A DNA stretch of 64,000 bases from Rehmannia glutinosa (lineage: Eukaryota; Streptophyta; Magnoliopsida; Lamiales; Orobanchaceae). The notes below the pieces were generated by a model. The model worked only from the letters and a program-made list of their open reading frames with translations. It did no database searches and was not told the origin of the DNA. Position 1 is the stretch's first letter. Each line of letters starts with the position of its first letter. The stretch is from positions 124,001-188,000 of the forward strand of contig JABTTQ020001486.1 in the NCBI GenBank assembly GCA_016081115.2, read 5' to 3'. The position numbers and the translations under genes are program-made. Of the stretch, positions 34,243 to 46,699 are shown one piece after another.

Positions 34243-35792
34243 TGTTGGGAAATTATTTTTAGATTTTGATGAATGCCATGTAAAACTTAGAATAGAAAGT
34301 TGGCACCCCATTTTTGTTATAAATTGCATTGTAATAGATAGGGCTGGTCGAGCTAAGTCAAGTCAGCTATGCCTAAACATGCAAGAAGACAACTGGAGAC
34401 TAGAAGGAAGACTCATTGCGAGGCGGTGAGTGTGGCAAAGAAGAGAAGATAGGAACTCGATTGAAGGTGCGGTGAGATACTGGTGAGTGAAGTATCGATC
34501 AAGTCAACTCAAGACAAATGACCAAGTCTCAAGTTTAAGTGATGAAGAGTCATCCAATGATTGGAAGTCGACTCAAGTCACCGAGAAAGTCAAGGAAATG
34601 CGGTCAAGTCGAGATAATCGAAAGAGATCCGTTACGAGAAGTCAAGAAAATTACTTAAACAAGTAATACCTCCATCTTGCCTTTCTTAAAGTGCTCGGTC
34701 CCGAGAAGCGTGCAAAAGGAATAAACCAATAGGAAGCATCGCATCGTGTCGAACTCGAAAAGTCAAGAATCATTCATACGAGGAAATGTCAATTCCAAGG
34801 ACTACAACAAGACAAGCCAACGACCACAAGTGTCTTTTGAAAATAAGTATATCTCTTCAACGGGCTGATTTTCAAAAGAACACTATAAAAGGCTGAGGAA
34901 TCTATTTGAGAAAAAAGTTGGTTACCTTGACAATCAGAAATAAAATACGAGCAAGAAAAGCAATATATGTAACCAAAAATATTCTCAAGTCATTCAAGTT
35001 TAATCCTCAAGCCTACATTACCAAGGAAATCAATCAAACACTCACCTGTGAAGGAAGACAACTTCAATCAGTTGAAGAGGAAACATTTGAAGAATCAAGG
35101 GGTCTACATTCCACGGAGGATTGTAGGAAGGTTCAAGGTCGAACCAGTCTCAAGTTTTGGAGGGCTTCGTGATCAAATCCAAGAAGCTTGAGCAAGTGGT
35201 CGTAGTAGAAAGGTAGTTGCCTGTGAAGAAGGCCGAGTCGCACGAGAAGCCGTTGTGTGACCAAGGCATCTCGGACCGAGTCCCAAAGGATCAAGTCATT
35301 TGTGTGATCAAGACTAGTATCTCTGGACTATTAACCACTTTGTATATTGATCAATACTTAGTGGATTCCTCCAGGAGTTGGAGAAGAGAGGAGTAGAAGA
35401 ATTACCCCATCTTCGAACCTCTATAAAAACTTATTGTGTCATTTACATTTCAACACTTTAATTTTTGCATAATACTTTAATATCTGTTGATAAATTTTCT
35501 ATCCAATTGATAATCAGGAAGGTGCTAAAGCCAAGTATTAAAACAAACTTAACCAAATTCAAGGGTGTTAAGTCTTCCGCTGAAAACATATGACAGTCGA
35601 GTTAAGTCTTTAGTCAAAACAATTGAGTTATTCTATCAACAAACAATGAGTCCGTTGAGTGACTAACTCAGCTGATTAACTAACTTAGCTGTCCATCAAG
35701 AACTCAGCTGTGAAGTATTAACTCTGAATGTTTTAAAAGGACTAAATCAAAAAGTTGGTAAGGTTTATTCAACCCCCCCTTCTAAATCTTAC
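34243..35792 (+). mobile_element. 3' LTR of the sirevirus (1550 bp)
   Basis: TGTTGGGAAATTATTTTTAG ... CAACCCCCCTTCTAAATCTTACA. It is paired with the LTR at 23709. The flanks TACCC (before the 5' LTR) and CTCAC (after the 3' LTR) do not match, so either the ends were rearranged or the two LTRs come from different insertions. Confidence 0.8.
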
Positions 35793-36095
35793 ACTCACAC
35801 CCCTTGGGACTTACACCCTGTACGAGGACTAGAGGAACAACTCACAAATTTTGACCTCATGATCACACTTAACCTTCAGCCCATTGTACTTCTTCATTAA
35901 GACGGCCACCCAAGTATCATGCTTAGTTTCAACATCCTTGAGGCTTCACAGCTCGCCCCTCAGCCAGCTGTAACGACCAAATTTTATTAAATTAAAGTAC
36001 TCTAAAATATTATTAAGAAAACACGAATTTATAAATTAAAGTGATCCCAATAATAATCAAAAAGTCAATTTAGAATTTTTAATTCTTAAGAAAAA

Positions 36096-36098
<3 letters not shown>

Positions 36099-36143
<45 letters not shown>

Positions 36144-36150
36144 TAATAAT
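36099..36150. repeat. (TAA)n microsatellite
   Basis: About 17 ATA/TAA units with one interruption (AACAAT). Confidence 0.95.
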
Positions 36151-36908
36151 ACATCTTCTAAATATCTAACAATTATCCCAAACATAAACCGGGAAATAAT
36201 TAAAGACATAAATCCAAAATTTAGTCTGATTCTAATTATTTAAAATATAAATATAGCATGATTTATTCCACCATCCACAACATCATATCTTCAGTCGGAT
36301 TCCTCAACCTGAAAGTCGTGATAATAATGGGGGTGAGTTTCATCTCGCTCAGTAGGGATATATCTGTCAATATTTAATATAACATGAAAAGTATTCACAT
36401 AATTACAACAATAAATTCATTAATTTTCTCTTTTTCCTCTGACTGGCCAGTTACTGCATATAGCATTGCGGGTTCACCCCGAAGATACGTTTGCTCCCGG
36501 ACCCTTTTCATGGCCCCTAGCTTATATGAATTTATTTCCTCTTAACATATATTGCAATCAATGAAGTATAATCATGGAACATTAAATAAAGACAATTAAT
36601 ATAAAAATCCCTACATTATTGCAGATATTCGATGTAGAAAAATAAACAATAAAAGTCCTAGTCCTCGACCCCTTCGCTTTCCACATTAAATAAGATTATA
36701 TAATTAATATGTGATTTTAATAAATCGAACTAATTAATGAAATAATTTATAAAAATAAAATATTGAAAGAAGCTTGTGGATTGAGAATTATATATATATA
36801 CATAGGAAACTTGAATAATAAGTAGAAAAAATATCATTACGTTATAATTATTTGAAATTTGGTGTAAAATTTGAGTATGAAGTTATACATATTTATAGTA
36901 ATTAATAT

Positions 36909-37010
36909 TAACCCCTAAATACTCTAAAATAACCCCTAAACTAAACCCCTAAACAAACCCCTAACTAACCCCTAACATAACCTCTATACTAACCTCTAAT
37001 CAAATTATTA
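36909..37010. repeat. Degenerate telomere-like AACCCCTAA block
   Basis: AACCCCTAAA-type words recur at least seven times in 100 bp with variable spacers. The plant telomere unit is CCCTAAA, so this is related in form, but each unit has an extra C and the spacing is irregular. Confidence 0.7.
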
Positions 37011-37139
37011 ATTAAAACAATGGATATCACACCAGCGATTATCTGATTTTAGCACATCATCCCATCGGCTCGAAGTGGTTGCGAGGTTCACAATCTATAA
37101 AAAAAATTGGCGTTAATTCGACAAGTAAAAGGAATGAAG

Positions 37140-38030
37140 AGACAACTACTAGAAGGAGAACTAAAGTGCAGAAGCTAAACAAAGAAATAACTGCCGAAAA
37201 GTACGCAGGAAATTCTTAACATTCAAAGGACTCTCAAACAAACCATTGTCCCCATAAACTCGCACCAACTCCTGGCGGGAGAAAACACTACCCCGAGGCA
37301 TCAACGCCTCACTAGCTCAACCACAAGGAAAATCCCAATCATTATCCCTCACGAGGGAAGCACCGTAAGAAACTTACACTGTCGGCGGGGGAATAAGTAA
37401 AAGAAAGTTTTCCCAGCAGTCTTGTTTGGGTAAAACAAGTAGTGGAACCCCTCACAAGTAGCCAGGAAACCTAACTTGCCCATAACTTGCTCATAGTCTC
37501 GAATACAAGAATACGCCTGTGGAATTACTTAGCCGGTGCACAACCCAACCAACTAAATAATTTTAATGAAAAGCGGATCATGAGGAATAGGGAACCCGAC
37601 TGACAAAATGTACAAGTATACTGTGATAAATCTCTCGGGAGGATGAGCAAGCCGATCATCCGGCACTAGCGCCAACATGCGAAAGGTCGCGAGTAACCCC
37701 AAGCACTCCCATAACCTTCTTAGGCAATAAGGAGCAGCTCTACCCACCAAACTCTCTGAATCCAAAGCTCTACTCCCGGGAAAGGTCTGTGCTGATACTT
37801 TGGCTGATGGATCTCCTTTGGAATTTCCTCCTCAGACTCCTCTGAACTATCCTCCTCACTCGGATTTGTACCCATAGAAAACTCAAGATATCCATTCCCC
37901 ACTAAAAGTTTCGAAACCAAATGGGGAATATCCAACTCCATAGTCAAGGGTGGGGTCGGACGAACGAAACTAGAAACACGATATTTCTTAGCTCCCGCAC
38001 TGCTCCCTCCACCTTGCGTAGGCCGCGTAC
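37140..38030 (-). pseudogene. Gypsy-type transposon gag-like domain relic (Transposase_28 type)
   Basis: The minus strand reads an acidic N part (NPSEEDSSEESEEEIPKEIH, about 37810-37880). In the next frame comes PPERFITVYLYILSVGFPIP (about 37570-37650), which matches the opening of the 'putative gypsy type transposon' domain found at the N terminus of some plant gypsy gag proteins. Further left are MPRGSVFSRQELVRVYGDNG and LNVKNFLRTFRQLFLC (37190-37300). Several stops and frame changes are present. The gypsy LTR at 38042 lies just upstream in the opposite sense and is probably a separate insertion. Confidence 0.6.
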
Positions 38031-38041
38031 TAGGGGGCTTA

Positions 38042-38424
38042 TGTTGGGGTCACAATTGACTTTCCGATATCCACTATTTTTATTATTTCACATTATTAAA
38101 TTCCAAAATTTCTTAATTAATTATCCAATATTATTAATTTTTATTGGATCGCAGATATAATTATCTGGCCCACGCATCCATTTATTCCTACATGACCCAT
38201 TCGACCCATCATCCCAGGTATAAAAGAGGTCTCTCATCATTGTTTGTGAGTATTCCACATTATTTTGCATTAGTCTGAATTATATTCTCTGGATTATTCC
38301 TACTTTTAGTACTGACTTGAGCGCCGGGAAAACCTCATTGGAACAACTCCAGGGCCTGTTTAATGTTTGTTGAACTGTCGCATGCAAGTTCCCAGCTAGA
38401 ATAACTACCAGCTCAGGAGAAAAC
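38042..38424 (+). mobile_element. Gypsy-type LTR, left part, split by a copia insertion
   Basis: TGTTGGGGTCACAATTGAC and what follows match the LTR at 21675 (same TTGGATCGCAGATATAATTA, GACTTGAGCGCCGGG, GCTCAGGAGA words). The remainder continues at 43159 (ACTTGGACTTTATTAG, TATTTACTTGG) to about 43215. The orientation is the same as at 21675. Confidence 0.8.
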
Positions 38425-38767
38425 TGTAAGGTAATAATTTAGAATTTCCAGATTATGTCTTTGCATAAGGCGTGGGCATGCCTTATTAGTTGACTGCAAC
38501 TTTTAAGTTCATGAATCTAGAGTTAATGTAGAAGCATAGAGAATATTCTAGATTGGTTGAGGTGCATGTGGATGGTAAGTCCATTGGTTTACTACATTAA
38601 ATTAGATAGTTTGAAGGGTCTTTTATGCATCTATAAATACCCATTTGTACTTAGAATTTTACAAGACATCAAGTTAATAAAATTCCTCTTCCTCCTAAAA
38701 TTGTCTTCTACTTTTATATAGTTCATTTTTCTAACAAAGTGGTATCCAGAGCCATATAATCCTTGAG

Positions 38768-39703
38768 ATGGCAAATAATGGAGTAGCTTCATTCCAATTC
38801 CCTCATCACACAAAAGAAAACTATGAAAAATGGTGTCTACAAATGAAAGCCTTGCTTGGCTCCCAAGATGTATGGGAGGTCGTAGAGAAGGGATATGAGA
38901 AATCTCAAAATGAAGCTACGTTATCTCCAACCGAGAAGGATACTTTATCAAAGACAAAGAAGAAGGATCAACAAGCACTCACCCTCATCCATCAATGTTT
39001 GGATGATTCGATGTTCGAGAAGGTAGCCAACGCTACTACTTCAAAGGAAGCTTGGGAGATTTTGGCAAAATCTCTACAAGGTGTTGATAAAGTGAAGAAG
39101 GTGAGACTTCAATCACTAAGGGGTGATTTTGAAGCTTTGAAGATGAATGAATCCAAAGATATTTCGGATTATTGTTCAAGGGTGAAAGCTATTGTGAATC
39201 AATTAAAGAGATATGGAGATAAAATCGAAGATGTACGCGTAGTGGAGAAAATTCTTCGTTCCTTGACTCCAAAGTTTGATTATATTGTGTATGTCATTGA
39301 GGAGACAAAAGATCTAGATTCTATGAGCATTGAAGAATTGGAGGGTTCTCTACAAGCTCATGAAGAAAAGATCAAGAGGAGACAAGAGGAGCCATTGGAG
39401 CAAGTTCTCAAAGTTAAAGATACTTTGAGAAATGATACAGAAAATAAAAATAACTTCAAAGGACGTGGACGTGGACGTGGACGAGGTTATGAACGAGGAA
39501 GAGGTCGTGCAAATAACCAAAATAGGCCTGGAAGAGACAGTAGAGACAGCTCCAACAATGAAGAACGAAACCAACCATCACATAGAGCCCGTGGAAGAGC
39601 AAGAGAAAGAGGACGAGACTATTATCAAAGATCAAATGAAAGGAGGTATGACAAGTCTAAAATTGAATGTAACAGTTGTCATAGACTTAGCCATTTTGCC
39701 TAG
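38768..39703 (+). pseudogene. Copia gag with a stop in the zinc knuckle
   Basis: The frame opens 31 bp after the LTR ([12 protein letters not shown]). It carries the gag core ([73 protein letters not shown]), then an RG-rich stretch ([17 protein letters not shown]) that should bind nucleic acid. The CCHC knuckle begins [11 protein letters not shown] and then meets TAG at 39701-39703, exactly where Trp usually stands, before ECRNN. Reading resumes in the same frame. The product would lose the last knuckle Cys. Confidence 0.88.
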
Positions 39704-42700
39704 GAGTGCCGCAACAATAATTACGATGCTAAAGAAAATGCCAATCTTGTTGACGATAAGCAAGAAGTGGAAGAGTCGACGTTGTTGTTAACAATCAAAT
39801 ATGACGAGAATGACAACAACAGTCTGTGGTACTTGGATAATGGTGCTAGCAACCACATGTGCGGATATAGAGAAAAGTTTGTAGAGTTAAATGAGAAGGT
39901 GAGAGGTAATGTCTTTTTCGGAGACTCCTCAAATATCCATATTCAAGGAAAATGTACAATTCTCATTTCTTCCAAAGATGGCAGCCATAAATTGATCTCT
40001 GATGTTTATTATGTGCCTAAATTGAAAAGTAATATTTTGAGTTTGGGTCAATTTCTTGAAAATGGGTATGAAATTCTCATGAAAGACAATTGTCTTTGGC
40101 TACGAGATCAGAACGCCAATTTGCTTGCTAAAGTGGTTATGTCAAAGAATAGGATGTTCAAATTGAACATGGAATCAATTAATGCAAAGTGTTTGGAGAC
40201 TAATGTGCAAGATGTAGCATGGCAATGGCATATGAGATTTGGCATTTGAATTTTGGAGCTCTTAAAGCGATGGGAGAAAATAATATGGTGAGAGGGATGC
40301 CTTTGATTAACCATCCCAATCATTTATGTGAAGCATGTCTTGTTGGAAAACAACATGGAGAGCGACCAAGCCGCTTGAACTTGTGCATACGGATGTGTGT
40401 GGACCAATTAATCCACAATCACTTGGTAAGAGTAAATATTTTATACTCTTTATCGATGATTTCGGTCGAAAGACTTGGGTTTACTTTTTGAAGCAAAAAT
40501 CGGAAGCCTTTGCTACTTTCAAGAATTTCAAGACACTTGTTGAAAAAGAAAGTGGCTACGAAATCAAAGCTTTGAGATCCAATAGAGGAGGAGAATTCAC
40601 TTCAAGTGAATTCAATGAGTTTTGTGAAACTCATGGAATTCGTCGTCATATGACAGTTCCTAGATCGCCAAAACAGAACGTGGTCGTCGAGAGGAAGAAT
40701 AGAATAACTTTTAACATGGCCAGATGTATGCTCAAAGCCAAAAATATGCCGAAGGAGTTGTGGGCTGAAGTTGTATCATGCGCGGTGTATTTGTCAAATC
40801 GTTCACCGATGATGAATGTCAAAAATCAAACACCTCAAGAAGCATGGAACGGAAAAAAGCCGAATGTCAATCATTTGCGAGTATTTGGAAGCATTGCTTA
40901 TGTTCAAGTTCCCCACCAAGAGAGATCCAAACTTGATGATCGAAGTGCCAAACACTTGTTTGTTGGATATGATTATCATTCAAAAGGTTACCGGTTGTTC
41001 AACCCGAACAATGGCAAAGTTGTGATAAGTCGTGATGTTGAGTTTGATGAAGAAGCCACGTGGAATTGGGAAGCCAAAGAAGAAAAGTCTTATGATTTTC
41101 TTCCTTATTTTGGAAAACAAGATGATTTGGAGCTTGAACAGAATTCTACACCACTTCCTTCTCCAATTCCATCACCTACTCATGGAGAAAGTTCAAGTAA
41201 AAGGCCACTAAAAATGAGAAGTCTTTATGACATATATGAAAGATCTCATGAAGTTTCTCTTGACAATGATGAATTGTATTGTCTTCTTGCAGATAGTGAG
41301 CCTCTAACCTTTGATGAAGCAAGACATGACAAACGATGGAGAAAGGCCATGGATGAAGAGATTAATTCAATTGAGAAAAACCATACTTGGGAATTAACCA
41401 CTCTTTCCAAGGGTCATGACGCTATTGGCGTCAAATGGGTGTACAAGGTGAAGAAGAATGCTAAAGGGGAAGTAGAGAAATACAAAGTGAGACTTGTAGT
41501 CAAGGGCTACAAGCAAAAACATGGAGTTGACAACGATGAAGTTTTTGCACCGGTTGCCCGCATGGAAATTATTCGTTTAGTCATATCTTTGGCGGCTCAA
41601 ATGAAGTGGAAAATCTATCAACTCGACGTTAAATCAGCTTTCTTGAACGGCTATCTTGAAGAAGATGTTTATGTTGAGCAGCCTTTGGGTATGTCGTAGA
41701 TGGACATGAAGACAAAGTCTTGAGATTGAAAAAGGTTTTATACGGTTTAAAGCAAGCCCCGCGAGCGTGGAATAGCAACATCGACAAATATTTCCAAGAG
41801 AACGGGTTTGTTCGTTGTCCTAATGAATATGCTCTTTACATCAAAGTTTATCATAATGGCGATGTATTGCTTGTTTGTCTTTATGTTGATGATCTAATAT
41901 TTACCGGTAATAATCCGAGATTATTTGACGAGTTCAAGAAAGTGATGTCTTTTGAATTTGATACGACTGATTTAGGCCTCATGTCATATTACTTTGGCCT
42001 AGGGTGAAACAAATTGGAGGAAGGTATATTTCTTTCTCAAACTGGTTATGCAAAAGAAATTTTGAAGAAGTTTAATATGATTGATTGCAATCCTATGAAC
42101 ACACCTATGGATACTGGTTTGAAGTTATCCAAGTTTGGGGATGAAGAAACAGAAAATCCGACTTTGTTTAAAAGTCTTGTGGGAAGTTTGAGATATTTGA
42201 CATGTACAAGGCCGAATATAATTTATGCAGTTGGGGTAGTGAGTCGTTTCATGGAAACTCCTACTTCTACCCATATGAAAGTTGCTAAGAGGATTCTTCG
42301 CTACCTAAAAGGCAGGCTTGATTTTGGGTTGTTTTATACTTCATCTGATGATTTTACACTTAGAGGATTCTGTGATAGTGATTTTGCTGGAGATATTCAA
42401 GATAGAAAAAGCACGTCCGATTTTGTATTTTTCATTGGTGATTGTGCTATTTCTTGGTGTTTGAAGAAATAACCTATTGTGACATTGTCAACTTGTGAGT
42501 CAAAATATGTAGCTACAACTTCGTGTAATTGTCACGCTATATGGCTAAGGAAATTGTTGAAGGAGCTTCACTTATCTCAAGTAGAAGCTACATAAATTTG
42601 CATTGATAACAAGTCGGCACAAGCACTTGCCAAGAACCCGGTGTTCCATGATCAAAGCAAGCATATCGATACGAGGTACCATTTCATTAGAGAATGCATT

Positions 42701-42835
42701 GCGAACAAAGAAGTGGAACTCAAGTTTGTGAAGACTCAAGATCAAGTTGTCGATATCTTCACAAAACCGCTGAAGTTTGAAGATTTTCGAAGACTAAGGG
42801 CAAGACTTGGAGTGAAGAAGGGATTTCTAAATTAA
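39704..42835 (+). pseudogene. Copia pol: protease, integrase, reverse transcriptase, RNase H
   Basis: The protease site reads LDNGASNHMCG at 39833 (DNG instead of the usual DSG). The integrase zinc site HLNFGALK...LCEACLVGKQ follows, and the core LVHTDVCGPINPQSLG, then VERKNRITFNMAR. RT has [55 protein letters not shown] and YVDD at 41882-41893. RNase H has FCDSDFAGD, then IDNKSAQALAKNPVFH, ending DQVVDIFTKPLKFEDFRRLR and a stop at 42835. Breaks: one-base shifts near 40240, 40350, 41690 and 42005; stops near 42470 (Gln to stop) and 42595. Confidence 0.9.
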
Positions 42836-43215
42836 AGGGAGGGTTTTGTTAGTAATAATTTAGAATTTCCAGATTATGTCTTTGCATAAGGCGTGGGCAC
42901 GCCTTATTAGTTGACTGCAACTTTTAAGTTCATGAATCTGGAGTTAATGTAGAAGCATGGAGAATGTTCTATATTGGTTGAGGTGTATGTAGATGGATAA
43001 GTCCATTGGTTTACTACATTAAATTAGATAGTTTGAAGGGTCTTTTATGCATCTATAAATACCCATTTGTACTTAGAATTTTGCAAGACATCAAGTTAAT
43101 AAAATTCCTCTTCCTCCTAAAATTGTCTTCTACTTTTATATAGTTCATTTTTCTAACAAAAACTTGGACTTTATTAGAAATATTTACTTGGAGTGTTCTA
43201 CCGATTTTAAACAGC

Positions 43216-43484
43216 ATCGTTTTTATTTAATATGCTAATTTTATTCTTCATCATTGTGTATCCATTAGATAAAGACTTCTAAGATTTTTTTTGATTGAAT
43301 ACCATTTTCCAAGCCGACTTAGCGACGGCAGTCGAGATGGCTAGATGTAGGAAATATGAAACATAAATTTCCATTTTTTTGTTCCACTCCTATTTGTAAC
43401 CTTTTAATTTTGCAACTTGAGAGAAAAAATGTTTCCTCAAGAAGGGATGGAGTAACTGGATCGAGGTAATTATTGTTTACTAAA
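43216..43484. other. Intergenic, nothing supported
   Basis: No frame or repeat could be assigned. Confidence 0.5.
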
Positions 43485-43492
43485 GACACAAA

Positions 43493-44241
43493 TAGGACTG
43501 TAAATGAACAAAGCAAACAACTCGGGAATAAGCTCGGATAACATTCGTTTATTTAGTTAACGAGTATATCATGAACAAATTTTATGGCTCGTCTAATAAA
43601 TGAACAGAGCTTGAACAATTGTATACTCGTGAACAAACTCGTTTAGTAATCGTTTATAAAATGTTCATGAACAAGCTCGTTTAGTAATCGTTTATAAAAT
43701 GTTCATGAACAAGCTCGTTTAGTAATCGTTTATAAAATATTCATGAACAAGCTCGTTTAGTAATCGTTTATAAAATGTTCATGAGCAAGCTCACATAGCT
43801 TAATTTAAAATTGAAATTTTCCCTATAAGTTAAATATAAATATTGAAAAGTTACACATATGTGATTCTTATAATATAATCTACAATTTTATATAATATAA
43901 AAAAGATTTAGATTATAATGATAAAAATTAATCATTAACATTTAAATTAAAGTTGAATTTATTGAAGAACATGTAATGAACACGAACGCATCAAAGGCAA
44001 TTTTGTTTGTTTATTTGTTGTTCGCAAATAAAATTATTCAGGGTTCATGATCACGCAATGAACACAAACTTGAATACGAACGTGTTCACAAACATGTTCA
44101 GTAATAAATTCAAACACTATAAAATTTTATCAAACGAATACGAACGAATCTGAAGAAAGGTCGGCTCGAGCTAGTATAACATTAAATGAACATTTGACAA
44201 ACAACCTAAAGCTCAGCTCGGATTGGAACGTTTACACCCTA
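43493..44241. mobile_element. hAT-type MITE, 749 bp, with an internal tandem repeat
   Basis: The left end is TAGGACTGTAAATGAAC; the reversed right end is TAGGGTGTAAACGTTCC. The flanks GACACAAA (43485-43492) and GACACAAG (44242-44249) match at 7 of 8 positions. The interior has GAACAAGCTCG/CGAGC words and four tandem 38-bp units. Confidence 0.88.
43631..43782. repeat. Four tandem 38-bp units inside the MITE
   Basis: Each unit starts GAACAAGCTCGTTTAGTAAT and ends AAAATGTTCAT. The four units differ at only a few positions, and a degraded fifth start (GAGCAAGCTCACAT) follows. There are no spacers, so this is a minisatellite. Confidence 0.92.
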
Positions 44242-44249
44242 GACACAAG

Positions 44250-46171
44250 TGAATATTATTTAAAAAGAATTGGAAAATAAATACATATTTTTTATGTTAT
44301 TTTTAAAAGGAATGAAACTAAAAAAATTTAGACAGCAGTAATTTCACTTCCAAAAGATCCAGTAACCAATAAACCTCATCCAAGGAAACAATTTCATACC
44401 ATTGTCGAAACTTAATTACATTAGTGAATTGTTTTTACATAGTCTATACCAAATACTAATGAATTCTGAAAAAGGTGGGTGGTGGCATGCTTAATTAATG
44501 AAAGAGATTAATTAATGAATGAGATGAAGATTGGAAAAATCTGTAATTATTTGCATTAAACTTTAGAAGATTTAACTGTCAGTGAATATCATAGTAACAA
44601 GGGCGAGGCACAAATGGGGTGAATTGATGACTTGATGGGCTGCTCAAGTTATGCATTGTGTCTTCCATTATTTAATGGTAATTGTCAGAAATTCAATCAT
44701 GAGTCTACCTACAAAACGAAGCTAAGGCACACCAAACCAAAAGCTTTTCTTGTCCTAATAATAATAATATTCTTGCCCTACCACCATCTCTCCCACTCTG
44801 TGTTCTCTGTGTAACTTTGCAAGTGGTTTCATGAAATCTAAAAAAAAAAACAAAAAATGCATGGATCCACAAATTCCTTTTTTTTTTTTTTTGCTTGTAA
44901 TTCCAATCAAGAGCAGAAAAGAGTTATCCGGATTTGGATTTTGTAATATGCAGAAACAAAAAGACTATCCTGGGTTGTTTCCTTGCAAAAGAAAGAAGTG
45001 AAAAAGAAAAAAATAATAAAAAAGGAAAAAATAAAAAGCAGTTCTTATTCTCTTTTTTTCATCAGTTAATTAGAAACATTAAAAGACAGAAAAGGCAAAT
45101 GAATCGATTGTGCTTTGTCCTAGAAAAATTCTCCACAAACTATTTTGCGGTTTGCTTTTCTTGGCTACAAACCAAAGGAATATAAAGAAGCCCCATTTTT
45201 TTTTCTGCTTTTTCGTGGCTTTTGCCATATGTAATTTGCAATGAACAGATTGCCAAGAAATTCCAACAGCACAAACCTACAAAATAAATAAATAAATAAA
45301 TAAATAAAAGCCTCATTTCAGTAATATTCAAGAAAAGATATATATCTTGAAACAATATTAAACAGAATCTTAAATTAGAAAACCCCCAAACTCTAGGGTT
45401 TTCAGACCTTCAATTACATGATTCATGCATGGAACAAATTAAAATATTAAATTAAAGAAAAAGAATTAAAAAATCACCCTAGAAATAAAATATTGATTAA
45501 TGGATTTATACAGAATTAGAATCCCTTACCTTGATCTGCAAAGAGTACAAACAAGTTATAAGGGTAGAAAGTACAAGAAAAACGTGAATTGGAGAATAAG
45601 GAAAACCAAAATTTCACGAGGGTTTCACAAAGAGAAGCCAACAGAGCTCAGTTGGCAGTATGCCCACCTCCTCTATAACAGAAATAAAAAAATCACATGA
45701 TTTCTGAGGGGTGAAAGTTTTTTCATTCAATTCCTCCTCTTTTTTCTTTTCTTAAAAAAAAGATAAAATTAAATAAATAAAAATCCCATAGGCGCAGGAG
45801 GTGGACAGAATGCCAATAAACTCTGTAAGAAACCCTTTGGTAAACCCACCATGAATTTCAACAGAAACTCCTCAAACCCATTACTATAGATTGACCATTA
45901 ACACTGCAAACACACACACAAGAAAGTGCACTAGTTTCAAGAAGTAGGAAATTATAAGAGATGGTAAAAAAGAGGGGCAGTTGGGGCACTATTTAAGATG
46001 TGAAATGAGGCTACTATAGTAAATAAGAGAGAGAATGAGAAGAGGGTTCCAAGCTGTGAACTTTTAATACAGATAAGGGTTGGTTTAATTTAAGGCTCGT
46101 TTGGACATGATGGATTTGGAGACAAGAATTTCAAACACAACATACAGTAACAAATCATTTTATAATCGATT
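44250..46171. other. Intergenic, nothing firmly supported
   Basis: It contains a T run (44878-44893) and a (TAAA)n tract near 45280-45307. On the minus strand near 45520-45535 a leader-type sequence precedes a possible splice donor (AAG/GTAAGGG), and CTAGGGTTTTC-like words near 45390 are of the kind found in plant promoters. No coding exon could be joined to it. Confidence 0.4.
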
Positions 46172-46179
46172 TCAAAAAT

Positions 46180-46691
46180 TAGAGATGACAATTTGAGGCA
46201 CGACAAGATTGATTGACACGAAAAAGACACAAAATTATAGTGTTTGGGCTGGCGTTTATCGGGTTCGGACTGTTATTGGGCTGGTACAATAAGGCACGAT
46301 AAAATCAGACCGGTATTGGGCTTGCACGATAAGCCACGATAAAATCAGCTGACACGATAAGGCATGATAATTTTTTTAATTATTGGTAATTAATTATTTA
46401 TATGGGTAATTTACTAATAATTAGCTATTTGTAATTGACTGTTTTTATTAATAATTTATTAGAATATATGTTTTAAGTATCAAATATAAAGAATATCAAA
46501 AAAATCATAAGTTTTATTTGTTAACGGGCCAAACGGGCTTACCTAAATAAATATTATTATTTTGATCATCGTGCCATGTTTTTCGTGTTTTTAACGTGTC
46601 GTGTTTGAGCTTAAATTTCAAGCCTATTAAGTTTATCATGACGTGTTTGTGTTAGAATTTATTGTGTCGGATCGTTATTTTGCCATCCCTA
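46180..46691. mobile_element. hAT-type MITE, 512 bp
   Basis: TAGAGATGACAATTTGAGGC at the left and TAGGGATGGCAAAATAACG reversed at the right. The flanks TCAAAAAT and TCAAAAGC match at 6 of 8 positions, so the duplication is eroded. The interior uses CACGATAA/GACACGA words like the MITE at 13899. Confidence 0.8.
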
Positions 46692-46699
46692 TCAAAAGC

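Larger units (their letters stand above)
35969..37092 (+). mobile_element. Probable gypsy-type LTR
   Basis: It starts TGTAACGACCAAATTTTATT, an opening common in plant gypsy LTRs, and a candidate end is GAGGTTCACA at 37092. It includes a microsatellite and a telomere-like block. No matching LTR or clear primer-binding site was found, so the limits are inferred. Confidence 0.4.
38425..43158 (+). mobile_element. Full-length Ty1/copia retrotransposon, 4734 bp, perfect 5-bp target duplication
   Basis: The 5' LTR is 38425-38736 and the 3' LTR 42847-43158 (both 312 bp, about a dozen differences). AAAAC is duplicated at 38420-38424 and 43159-43163. The PBS is TGGTATCCAGAGCC at 38740 (one inserted C against the common copia PBS). 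The polypurine tract AAAGGGAGGGTTT ends at 42846. It is inserted inside a gypsy LTR. LTR divergence of about 4% means it is not recent. Confidence 0.93.

Noticed and set aside
23709..35792. Simple single-event 12-kb sirevirus insertion
   Set aside because: The flanking pentamers do not match, gag is missing and foreign LTR pieces lie inside; the locus has been rearranged.
43631..43782. CRISPR-like regular repeats of 38 bp
   Set aside because: The repeats are directly adjacent without spacers and lie inside a plant MITE; this is a minisatellite.
44632..44814. 60-codon frame as a small gene
   Set aside because: No promoter, conservation clue or domain, and the length is expected by chance in this AT-rich stretch.
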